64,000 bases of DNA from Lentilactobacillus fungorum (GTDB taxonomy: Bacteria > Bacillota > Bacilli > Lactobacillales > Lactobacillaceae): positions 165,477 through 229,476 of the forward strand of contig NZ_BNJR01000007.1 in assembly GCF_016860605.1 (NCBI RefSeq). Reading direction: 5' to 3'. The notes beneath the pieces were generated by a model. That model ran no database searches. It saw nothing but the letters and a program-made list of their open reading frames with translations, and was not told the origin of the DNA. Shown piece after piece: positions 16,952 to 24,344 of the stretch. Each line of letters opens with the position of its first letter. Position 1 is the first letter of the stretch. The translations under genes and the position numbers were made by a program.

Positions 16952-17835
16952 GCGCGATAGACCCCCTCAGAAAGAATTGGTAACAAAAAGAAGATAAGTA
17001 AAAAAACGATTGGTAAACTATCAGCAAACCGAAAAGCAACTGTAAAGTTGGTAACCGAGCGGCTCCAACCAAATTTTAGTAAGCGGATGATAATCATGTT
17101 CAGGAGCAATAAAGAAGACAATCCGATAAAAATCCAATCGGAAACCTGCCAGTGATAGGAGCGATAGTGGCTACGTTTTGCTGCGCCAAAGCCGCGGGCA
17201 TCCATCAAGTTAGCGGTTTCCATTGCTGATGATAGTGAATCTTGGAGCATAATTTCAAAAAGGTGGAGAATCTTTTTGATTCTAGTCATGAGCGAACCAC
17301 TAGTTGTATCCAAATTTCTGGTTCTTTGTAAGATTAGTAATTTTTTGAATCTCAGAATAAAGTTAGCAACTAAAGTAAACGAAATGGAAACTAACATTGC
17401 CAATCTTGGGGCGATGGGGGAAAAAACATAGATTAATCGACTGGGTGTTAGGATTTGATTGAGAAGGGCAAAAACAAATAACATAGCGATTAAGATCAAA
17501 GCCATCGCAAGCCCATATAAGAAAGCGGCGTATGAAAACTTGTAAGTTAAAAATCCCCAATGGAACTGCCAAAGAATTGGGTGAAATTTTTGGTTGAGTA
17601 ACGTGTTAAAGAATAAGATCATAATTAAAAACGAAGCGGCAAATTTTAATTGGCCAATCATTGACTTTTTACCTAGATAATAAAAGCCGCAAATTGTGAG
17701 ACCAATGACTTCAGTAAGCGCGACGCCAACATGATTGAACAACAAAAGGCAGGTCATCAGCTCTGCAAAATAAATCGTTGAAGCAACCGGATGAACCTGT
17801 GAAAAAAATGTCATTTGTAGGGGAACCCGTTTCAT
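16939..17835 (-). CDS. ECF transporter transmembrane (T) component
   Basis: A 298-residue EcfT/CbiQ-family protein with several membrane segments and a cytoplasmic helical region containing MDARGFG (about 214-220), the Ala-Arg-Gly coupling motif that docks on the ATPases. It is the first gene of the minus-strand operon T-AA'-S-alpha-DUF4430. A promoter (TTTACC, 17 bp, TATACT) lies 43-71 bp upstream. I see no cobalamin riboswitch signature in the leader. Confidence 0.9.
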   Translation of the reverse strand: MKRVPLQMTFFSQVHPVASTIYFAELMTCLLLFNHVGVALTEVIGLTICGFYYLGKKSMIGQLKFAASFLIMILFFNTLLNQKFHPILWQFHWGFLTYKFSYAAFLYGLAMALILIAMLFVFALLNQILTPSRLIYVFSPIAPRLAMLVSISFTLVANFILRFKKLLILQRTRNLDTTSGSLMTRIKKILHLFEIMLQDSLSSAMETANLMDARGFGAAKRSHYRSYHWQVSDWIFIGLSSLLLLNMIIIRLLKFGWSRSVTNFTVAFRFADSLPIVFLLIFFLLPILSEGVYRACQN

Positions 17836-17877
17836 GAAAAGAAACCTCTTTCTAGACTGTTCGTAAGCCCTTCCAAT

Positions 17878-17906
17878 AGTATAACATCTGAAAATAAGTG
17901 GGTAAA
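17878..17906 (-). promoter_or_regulatory. Promoter of the ECF operon
   Basis: On the minus strand, a -35-like TTTACC and a -10 TATACT are separated by 17 bp, giving a leader of about 35 bases before the EcfT start codon. The leader is too short for a cobalamin riboswitch. The remaining bases to 18100 show no gene on either strand. Confidence 0.5.
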
Positions 17907-18101
17907 TAAGGAGTCAATGGCGTGCAAAATTTTCATATTGTGTACAAGATAATAATGATATGTGGCTGTGATGAAGACGATTTTTTGTTATATATTTAAC
18001 ATTATTTGGCTGCCGGAAGTAGCGAAAACAAATTTTGAGTTATTTGGAATTCTTAATGATTTTTACGGCTAATTATTGGTATGATAAGAGCAGATATATT
18101 G

Positions 18102-18115
18102 TGAAAGCGCTATGG
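18102..18115 (+). promoter_or_regulatory. Candidate CcpA cre site
   Basis: The sequence TGAAAGCGCTATGG matches 12 of 14 positions of the cre consensus TGWAARCGYTWNCW. It lies about 50 bases upstream of the 87-residue gene, close to an AT-rich promoter-like region (TATGATAAG at about 18080), so it could mediate carbon catabolite control of that gene. Confidence 0.35.
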
Positions 18116-18162
18116 CAATATACCAGGCATCAAATAAAACCGATAGATTGTGAGGAATTGAT

Positions 18163-18426
18163 ATGAACAAAATTTCTATTCGTGGCAGTTTGCAGACGAA
18201 ACAAATCGTAGGTAGTTATTCAGATGTTGAGAAGCGAATCATCGCGGACTTAGATGCCGCCCAAGAGCGTGACGGCAAAAAGCCATTTTCAAAAATTGCC
18301 GATGAGGTAGTTGTTGAACCTTATCGTGACGGTGCCTATGCTTATCATGCGTTATTAACGGAGGCCGCCAAGATGTATGATTTGTCGCCGGAAATCCAAA
18401 AAAGTGCGAATGTGAGCGGAGAGTGA
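18163..18426 (+). CDS. Hypothetical protein, 87 residues
   Basis: A soluble, charged protein with ribosome binding site GTGAGGAATTG before ATG 18163. No signal or membrane segment is seen and I do not recognise the family. A stem (GACGGTGTGG/CCACCGCCATC followed by TTTTT, about 18473-18510) is a likely terminator. It stands alone between the ECF operon promoter and the CRISPR remnant, with a possible cre site upstream. Confidence 0.6.
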   Translation: MNKISIRGSLQTKQIVGSYSDVEKRIIADLDAAQERDGKKPFSKIADEVVVEPYRDGAYAYHALLTEAAKMYDLSPEIQKSANVSGE

Positions 18427-18661
18427 ACATAAAGCATAAAGTGATCATAGTTTGTGATAATAATTGAGAAGGTGACGGTGTGGTATCTAAAAAGCCACCG
18501 CCATCTTTTTGGTACTTAACGACGGGATAATCTTTAGTTTGGTTTATGGTGTATATTTCTGGACAAGTTCTTATTGAGAAATTGTGTTGCTTGAATTGCA
18601 ACTTAATGAAAAATGGGTATCTTGACTTTTGAGGATGGCGGTATGATAGGGATCGTTCAGT

Positions 18662-18811
18662 GTATTCCCCACGTATGTGGGGGTGATCCCAAAAATCCAG
18701 TGTTCGCCTCAGTCGAGTGACAGTATTCCCCATGTATGTGGGGGTGATCCTGATTGAGTTTAATTTTTCGACTTTGTATCGATGTATTCACCACGTATGT
18801 GGGGGCAATTC
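18662..18811 (+). CRISPR. Two-spacer type I-E CRISPR remnant without cas genes
   Basis: Three 28-base repeats lie at exactly 61-base spacing: 18662-18689, 18723-18750 and 18784-18811. The repeat type is GTATTCCCCACGTATGTGGG... ending GGTGATCC, typical of type I-E in lactobacilli. The two spacers are both 33 bases (18690-18722, 18751-18783). The third repeat has several changes (GTATTCACC..., GGGGGCAATTC), as expected of the leader-distal terminal repeat, so the leader should lie at 18430-18661. No cas gene is present within the window. Confidence 0.9.
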
Positions 18812-18936
18812 AAGTCAATTTACCTCTCAAGAATATTCAGTTCATATTCTTCATGTGTTAGAAAGCATCTTATTGCATGCCTCTTAACGGCAAAGTCATT
18901 TAGCTTAGCGAACATTAATAACACGGCTTAGACTGA

Positions 18937-18965
18937 TTGAAACTGACACTCATTAAGGCTAAAAT
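18937..18965 (+). promoter_or_regulatory. Promoter of the LD-carboxypeptidase gene
   Basis: TTGAAA and TAAAAT are separated by 17 bp, about 40 bp upstream of the start codon at 19003. This is a good sigma-A promoter, suggesting that the now frameshifted gene is still transcribed. Confidence 0.55.
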
Positions 18966-19002
18966 GTGACCCATAGTCTATTCACCTAGAAGGTGTCACT
19001 TT

Positions 19003-19984
19003 ATGACCACAATCGGTTTTTGTTCACCATCAACGCCAATAACGGCGATTTCTCCCATTAGGTTTGAACGCGCACGACATTTCTTAATAAGCAAAGGATT
19101 CCGTTTAGTTGCTGGTAAGCTGACTGGCAAGCAGGATTTTTATCGATCTGGCAGTATTCGAGAGCGTTCAGAGGAAGTTAATGATTTAATTCATGATCAG
19201 GCCGTTGATATTATCATGACAACTATTGGTGGTACGAACACGAATGCTATTTTACCTTACGTCGATTATGACTACTTGAATCATCATCCTAAAACTTTGA
19301 TTGGCTACTCAGATGCAACGGCGCTTTTACTGGCTGTTCAAACGCAAGCTCCTAAATGTCGGGTTCTTTATGGGCCGGCTTTGGTTGCTGGCTTTGGTTG
19401 CTGGCTTTGGTGAGTGGCCGCCATTTGTAGATGAAAGTTGGCGTCGATTTGAAAAAATAATCAATGCTTCCTATGGAGATAAAGTCACCATTGAATTCCC
19501 AGCCTTTTGGGATGATGGATCACTAAACTGGAACGACTTCCAAAAGCCCAAGCAAAAGCACCCCAATCAGTGGAAATCGATTGGCTCACCAGTTCTATCA
19601 GGAAGGATAATAGGTGGGAATTTGAATACGATTTACGGTATTTTAGCTTCTAAATATTTCCCCAAATTAACCAAGAACGACTTGCTCTTTATTGAAGATG
19701 CCGAAAAGGACGCTTCAACTGTTGAAAAAAATTTTGCAATGTTAAAAGCGGCGGGGATATTTGATCAAGTCAAAGGCACTGTTTTGGGTAAACATGCCTT
19801 GTTCGATGATGAAGGTACTGGCAGACAGCCAATTGATATTTTAGTGGAAGTATTAAATGGCCAATCTATTCCGATTATTTACGATTATGATAGCTGTCAT
19901 ACAGTTCCAATGATTACAACTCCATTAGGCGCACGGACAGTAATTGATGCGGTAAATGGTACCATCACCTATACAGACTTCTAA
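19003..19984 (+). pseudogene. LD-carboxypeptidase (S66/MccF family), frameshifted
   Basis: The first frame (19003-19413) holds the N-terminal half of an S66 family serine peptidase, with TTIGFCSPSTP and the TTIGGTNTNAILPYVDYD region. The second frame (through 19984) holds the C-terminal half with GGNLNTIYGI and a final HTVPMITTPLGAR-like ending. They are joined by a 13-bp tandem duplication (GCTTTGGTTGCTG at 19378-19390 and 19391-19403). Removing one unit restores a continuous protein reading GPALVAGFGEWPPF. Family enzymes cleave murein LD-peptides or confer microcin C immunity. Slippage at this repeat could make it reversible. A sequencing error is less likely because the error would be a clean 13-bp unit. 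Confidence 0.85.
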
Positions 19985-20165
19985 GAGCTAGAAATGGTAT
20001 CCTACAATCGGCAAATTACTGTTATAATTGAAGCTTCAGTTGGTTATCTTATCTATCTCAATCTTTTTATAAAAATATTGAGATTTGATTTATGGCCCCT
20101 AACCAAACCAGAAACGTATATAATATAATCAATGATTCTTCAATTAGAAAGTGTGTATCCTTATT

Positions 20166-21773
20166 ATGAATAAGAAAATCATGTCCGGGTCCTTCTGGCT
20201 GTCGTTTGGCAGTATCTTCTCGCGGGTGTTGGGAATTGTTTACCTGATTCCTTGGCTGTATATGATCGGGTCACCAGCTCATAAGAGCGTCGCGATGGCC
20301 TTGTTTAATGCTTCGTATAACCCATACGCGCTCTTTATTGCGCTGGGGACGGCCGGGTTCCCATCAGCAATTGCCAGGCGGGTTGCGATTTATAATGGTG
20401 AAAATCGTTTTCTGGATTCGAAACAGTTGGCTAAAGTGGGATCGTTTGTGATGCTGTTGTCCGGCATTCTTTGCGGTACCATTCTATGGATAATCGCGCC
20501 GATTATTGCTAAAACCAGCCCGGTCGTTTCAACCAGCAGTGCCGTGATATCAATTCGGGTATTGGTTCCAGCAATTGTCATTTTGCCATCAATGAGCAGT
20601 ATTCGTGGTTGGTTTCAAGGCAATCAAGATCTGAAGCCATACGGGGTTTCCCAACTCTGGGAACAGTTTATTCGGATTGTGTTTATTTTGGCAGCGACTT
20701 ACGTTGTGATTAATGTTCTCCATAGAAGTTACATAGAAGCCGTTTATTTAAGTGTGATGGCGGCTTTTGTCGGAGCAGTTGCCAGTTACCTTTACTTGGG
20801 GATTTATTACAAACGAAAATCGGCTGACTATGCCGCTTTAGCAGCGAAAAGTAAACCTTTTGATCTAACGAGTATTAGAAAAATTTTTTTAATGATTGCG
20901 TATGAATCCATCCCGTTTGTGATTGTTGGCTCGGGGATTACGCTGAGCCAGTTGATTGACCAGTTATTTTTCAAACAAGTGATGGAGGGCGTTCAGCATT
21001 ATTCTGCCGTTTACACCCAGTATATCTATACGCTGTTTTCAGCTAATCCAACTAAAATTACGACGGTGGTTGTTTCATTGGCGTTGGCAGTTGCCGAAAC
21101 GACGTTACCTTTATTGGCAAACAGTCTAGCTGCTAAGAAGGGGGATATTGGCCAACTAATTTTTCAGAATATGAACATGCTACTGTTCGCATTGTTGCCG
21201 ATTGTTGCAATTTTGGGCGCACTGTCTTATGAAGTTAACGGCATCTTTTTCAGCTTTAGTTCACTTGGCGGTGACTACCTATTCTGGAATATTATTCAAA
21301 GCCTCTTTTTAGGGTTAGCGATCAACGGACTCACTCTCTTGCAGGCCCTACATTATAGTCGAAAAGCTATGTATTACTTATTCATTGGTTTAGTGGCCAA
21401 GCTCTTATTCCAGCCACCGCTGGTTATTTTGATGCAGGGCTTTGGTGCCATTCTCTCGACAGCGATTGGGTTTGGCTTCGTTATTTTATTAAGTTACGGA
21501 GAAGTTCGTCGTGAATTCCACGTTCCGTTTGGCCGCTTGAAAGTTAACATTCTTGTGAATATTGTCTTCTTTGCGATTGTTATTGGCTTGGCATATGGTA
21601 TTCATAAGTTGTATGTTCCAAACGGCTTGATTACAGCGTTTTTATTCTGCAGTGTCTTTGGATTGGTGACGCTATTGATTTACCTATTCATGGCAAACCG
21701 TACCGGTCTGTCCGCCACCGTCTTTGATCGCAAAATTGGGTATAAATATTTTAGGTATAAGCATTTCCAATAA
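20166..21773 (+). CDS. MurJ/SpoVB-like lipid flippase
   Basis: A 535-residue membrane protein of the MOP (polysaccharide transport/MurJ) superfamily with about 14 hydrophobic segments. The N-terminal MSGSFWLSFGSIFSRVLGI and SIRGWFQGNQDLKPYGVSQ are typical of SpoVB/YtgP family members, which flip lipid-linked cell-wall precursors. ATG 20166 starts the conserved N-terminus. GTG 20151 is an alternative with the same frame, and no strong ribosome binding site separates them. A double TATAAT (20119-20129) lies upstream, with an 8-bp inverted repeat at 20055-20084. Confidence 0.88.
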   Translation: MNKKIMSGSFWLSFGSIFSRVLGIVYLIPWLYMIGSPAHKSVAMALFNASYNPYALFIALGTAGFPSAIARRVAIYNGENRFLDSKQLAKVGSFVMLLSGILCGTILWIIAPIIAKTSPVVSTSSAVISIRVLVPAIVILPSMSSIRGWFQGNQDLKPYGVSQLWEQFIRIVFILAATYVVINVLHRSYIEAVYLSVMAAFVGAVASYLYLGIYYKRKSADYAALAAKSKPFDLTSIRKIFLMIAYESIPFVIVGSGITLSQLIDQLFFKQVMEGVQHYSAVYTQYIYTLFSANPTKITTVVVSLALAVAETTLPLLANSLAAKKGDIGQLIFQNMNMLLFALLPIVAILGALSYEVNGIFFSFSSLGGDYLFWNIIQSLFLGLAINGLTLLQALHYSRKAMYYLFIGLVAKLLFQPPLVILMQGFGAILSTAIGFGFVILLSYGEVRREFHVPFGRLKVNILVNIVFFAIVIGLAYGIHKLYVPNGLITAFLFCSVFGLVTLLIYLFMANRTGLSATVFDRKIGYKYFRYKHFQ

Positions 21774-21802
21774 AAAACTAGCAAACCAATGCTAGTTTTT
21801 TT
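21773..21802 (+). terminator. Terminator after flippase gene
   Basis: The 10-bp arms AAAAACTAGC and GCTAGTTTTT are followed by T residues, immediately after the flippase stop codon. The A-rich left side makes it also usable from the opposite strand. Confidence 0.85.
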
Positions 21803-21812
21803 GATAGCCTCA

Positions 21813-22148
21813 TTATTTAACGGGGATACTGATCCAGCCGATAGTATCAAGATAAGAAAAATGCCATACTTTATCGGTTGTCATCTCTTTAACAACCATT
21901 GACTTAGTTAGCTGATAATCCGTATGCGATTCAAGGGTGCCCCGATAAGTGAGCGTCACCTGGTTATCGTGGCTGGTTGCTTGGAATACCGTAGTAGGAC
22001 GATTACCAACGTGATAAGTTTTTGCTGGAAAAGATTCTTGTGACTGTAAAAGATATGTGGGTGGGTTTGACTTGGAGAATAACTTTGTGATATCAAATCC
22101 TGGTGATCCAATGATGCCGCTGCCAAAAACGTTACCGCCTGAATTCAT
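21813..22148 (-). CDS. Small surface-domain paralog lacking a signal peptide
   Basis: A 111-residue protein. Its second half (TYHVGN, VTLTYRGTLESHTDYQLTKS, WHFSYLDTIGWISIPVK) aligns with that of the secreted protein at 22428-22808 (NYHTKD, VTMTVQGKLKPSTTYKVNRT, HTFYYVKGHGWVQTSKLVK). The first 30 residues are Gly/Ser/Pro rich and are not a signal peptide, so it would stay in the cell unless exported otherwise. ATG 22148 is chosen because AGGAGG lies 8 bases upstream. GTG 22157 overlaps it. A degenerate repeat element precedes the gene. Confidence 0.65.
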   Translation of the reverse strand: MNSGGNVFGSGIIGSPGFDITKLFSKSNPPTYLLQSQESFPAKTYHVGNRPTTVFQATSHDNQVTLTYRGTLESHTDYQLTKSMVVKEMTTDKVWHFSYLDTIGWISIPVK

Positions 22149-22167
22149 TGCTGGCACCTCCTAAAAG

Positions 22168-22255
22168 TAGTGAGCCAAAGCGGCTAGAAAAAACTAAGTA
22201 GGCTAAACCGTCTAAGCTTGTCGGCGTTTAAGTCTGCTTAGTCGGAAATTCTAAA
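22168..22255 (-). repeat. Structured 5' UTR repeat, degenerate copy F
   Basis: Read on the minus strand, the 3' part CTAGCCGCTTTGGCTCACTA matches the conserved 3' arm of the other copies and ends a few bases before the AGGAGG of the downstream gene. The 5' arm is no longer recognisable, but internal inverted sequence (CTTAGACGG/CCGTCTAAG) remains. Confidence 0.6.
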
Positions 22256-22356
22256 TTTATAGTCAATTAAATTTAGTTGTAAGTTACGCCGGAAGTATCA
22301 TTTTGTACTCAAATTCAGTTTAATGATTACCAAGCAAGCGTCAAGCAAGTTGGCTT

Positions 22357-22394
22357 AAAAAAACGTCATCCTTCAAGTTGAAGAATGGCGTTTT
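22357..22394 (-). terminator. Terminator of the secreted small protein gene
   Basis: A stem with arms AAAACGCCATTCTTCAA and TTGAAGGATGACGTTTT (read on the minus strand) followed by a T-run, 34 bases after the stop codon of the gene at 22428-22808. Confidence 0.8.
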
Positions 22395-22427
22395 AGCCTT
22401 CCAAGCGTTATTGATAAATCCGATCCA

Positions 22428-22808
22428 TCATTGATCTGCGTAATGAAATGCACCCTTTACTAGCTTAGATGTTTGAACCCAACCATGACCCTTTACATAG
22501 TAGAAGGTGTGGTTCTTCTTAGTTGAGAAGCTCTTAACTTTCATTGTTCGGTTGACCTTATATGTTGTACTTGGTTTTAACTTGCCTTGAACCGTCATGG
22601 TGACGTAGCCTCTATCAGCGGCGCCAACACTATCATAATAGTTCACAGCATTATCTTTGGTGTGATAATTCTTTGCTTTATAAACTTTCGTTGTTACGTA
22701 TGAGAACTTGTAGCTCTTAGCTTTGGCGGCGTTGGCACTCAATGGGGCAACGCCAATAAATGGGGCGGCAAGTACGGCGCTTGCGATAACCGTTGCAAAT
22801 TTGTTCAT
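22428..22808 (-). CDS. Secreted small surface-domain protein
   Basis: A 126-residue protein with a clear signal peptide (FATVIASAVLAAPFIGVAPL, cleavage after ANAAKA near residue 30). The mature part of about 95 residues is lysine and tyrosine rich, predicted beta-rich, and resembles small SH3-like or cell-wall-binding modules of lactobacilli. It is related to the signal-less protein downstream. ATG 22808 has AAGGAG 9 bases before it. Function is unknown. Attachment to the wall through charge is plausible. Confidence 0.75.
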   Translation of the reverse strand: MNKFATVIASAVLAAPFIGVAPLSANAAKAKSYKFSYVTTKVYKAKNYHTKDNAVNYYDSVGAADRGYVTMTVQGKLKPSTTYKVNRTMKVKSFSTKKNHTFYYVKGHGWVQTSKLVKGAFHYADQ

Positions 22809-22851
22809 CACAAACAACTCCTTCCAAACAATTTATCCTTTGAACAACACT

Positions 22852-22908
22852 AGTGTACAATATGACAAAAAGATGTCAAGAAATGACGTTTCGTTACATA
22901 AATGTAAC
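22852..22908 (-). promoter_or_regulatory. Promoter and upstream palindrome of the secreted protein gene
   Basis: On the minus strand TTGACA (22874-22879) and TACACT (22852-22857) are 16 bp apart. Just upstream of the -35 box is a perfect 16-bp palindrome GTTACATAAATGTAAC (22893-22908), a candidate regulator site. Bases 22909-23090 hold no gene that I can see. Confidence 0.6.
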
Positions 22909-23091
22909 ATAAAGCCGTAATACACGGCTGCTAATTAATAACTAATTGGTTAAAAGATTGATGATTTTTTGTCTGAAGCCGGATTATTTGTCCGGTCATC
23001 TATTGACCAAATTGGCGTAAACGTCAGTCTAATAATGGCGGAGTCCCTAATAAGTTCATTGTTGCTAACTAATTACCAGGTGGTTCGATGA

Positions 23092-23124
23092 AAAAAACTG
23101 CCGCAATTTTAAATTGGCAGTTTT
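23092..23124 (-). terminator. Terminator of the GNAT gene
   Basis: Read on the minus strand, AAAACTGCCAATTT pairs with AAATTGCGGCAGTTTT and is followed by T residues, directly after the stop codon at 23129. Confidence 0.8.
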
Positions 23125-23128
23125 GGGA

Positions 23129-24004
23129 TTAACTTGGATGAATAAGCTGCATATAAGTTTCGTATACGGGTGAATTATCAAAGTCAAAATGGTGATAAAG
23201 CTGCAGTCCCAGCTGATTGGCTGACTTTAATCTAAGTGCAACGCTTTTGGCTTCTGATTCATGCGTGGCCAGCCAAGCTAACTGGATATGGATTAAGGTC
23301 AAGAGGGCGCCGGATTGTACCTCAGCAAACTCGCCAAGGATAGCTCTTTTTGACGAGCGGTAAGTAAGGCAATAGCTGGCAAGCTTACCTTGATCATCTA
23401 GTAAAACAGTTGGCACCTGTTCGATCAATTGATTACGCAACAGTGCTTGCCAATCAGCTAAAGTAATTTCGCCAACTAGATTATTTGGATGGCCTTGTCG
23501 ATAGTGTGTGAGGCTAATCTGGGCAACCTGCTGCCATAGTTTTTGTTGGGCCAACAGTTGCGAAGCGGTTACGAGACGGTTGGTTGTTAAAATGCTGGGC
23601 GGGTTAGTTTTAAATGCCGACAGTGATAGGAACGGTTCAGTCATTTTTTCAGTCAACCGAAACCCTTGGGCCACCAGCCATTTATTAAACGGATGTTGGG
23701 GCGCGTAATCCCGGGTGATGATTCGATCGACGTTGAATTTCCAAGCTAATCGGTGGATGTCAGCCAAGATACGGTTGGATAGCCCCAACTGATCATCGGC
23801 TTTGGGGTCGACAAATGCCGCAAAATTGAGTGCGGTGGGGTGAAGCTTATTTAACCAAAAAACCGAAGTGGCATCAATCCGTCGATGGGGGTGATAGATT
23901 TTGGCATTATCAGGATAAAGCCGCATTGCTCGGAAAATTTCGTGCTCGTTGTGGGGCGGGGTGGGGATGAAGGTGGTTTTGTTTGGTAAATGAGAATATA
24001 TCAT
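23129..24004 (-). CDS. GNAT-like acetyltransferase, function unknown
   Basis: A 291-residue soluble protein. The C-terminal half has the pattern of a GNAT domain: a central strand and turn (VLLDDQGKLASYCLTYRS), then a long helix and a terminal HHFDFDNSPVYETYMQL as in members ending in the acceptor-side strand. The N-terminal half may be a second degenerate GNAT fold. ATG 24004 is preferred, with GAGG 6 bases upstream. ATG 24016 overlaps that site. I cannot name a substrate. Confidence 0.6.
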   Translation of the reverse strand: MIYSHLPNKTTFIPTPPHNEHEIFRAMRLYPDNAKIYHPHRRIDATSVFWLNKLHPTALNFAAFVDPKADDQLGLSNRILADIHRLAWKFNVDRIITRDYAPQHPFNKWLVAQGFRLTEKMTEPFLSLSAFKTNPPSILTTNRLVTASQLLAQQKLWQQVAQISLTHYRQGHPNNLVGEITLADWQALLRNQLIEQVPTVLLDDQGKLASYCLTYRSSKRAILGEFAEVQSGALLTLIHIQLAWLATHESEAKSVALRLKSANQLGLQLYHHFDFDNSPVYETYMQLIHPS

Positions 24005-24191
24005 GGAGGACCTCATTGATTAGATTGCTTATTGACAGAATTTTTAATATGTTAGTTAAATAAGGAATATCTTTGAACTGGGTTATAGCTTAAACTTAAA
24101 AATAATTGAAGATATAAATCTGGGATGGTAAAGAACGAATGAAATGCCGTATTTTATAATGACTAAAGTAATGACTAAAGTAGACATAAAA

Positions 24192-24307
24192 TTATCTGCA
24201 GGTTATCTGCAGGTTATCTGCAGATTAATTAGAAGAAAATTGCCGGGAAGCTTGGTAATACGGGAAATTACAATTATCCTTTTCTGCAGGTTATCTGCAG
24301 GTTATCA
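24192..24307 (+). repeat. Iterated 11-bp CTGCAG repeats upstream of AlbA_2 gene
   Basis: Three head-to-tail units TTATCTGCAGG lie at 24192-24202, 24203-24213 and 24214-24224 (last base A). A second cluster lies at 24283-24308, with a partial unit, a full unit at 24291-24301 and a partial TTATCAG. Each contains the palindrome CTGCAG. The array ends 37 bases before the GTG start of the downstream gene and looks like a cooperative operator. Confidence 0.8.
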
Positions 24308-24344
24308 GTTGATTGGTCAATTGAAAGTAATTGGAGTGAACAAT

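Noticed and set aside
17836..18000. Cobalamin riboswitch expected before the ECF operon
   Set aside because: The leader between the promoter and the EcfT start is about 35 bases and no B12-box sequence is visible.
24144..24344. N-terminal extension of the AlbA_2 protein
   Set aside because: It translates the 11-bp iterons, shows no domain, and a better start with ribosome binding site exists at 24345.
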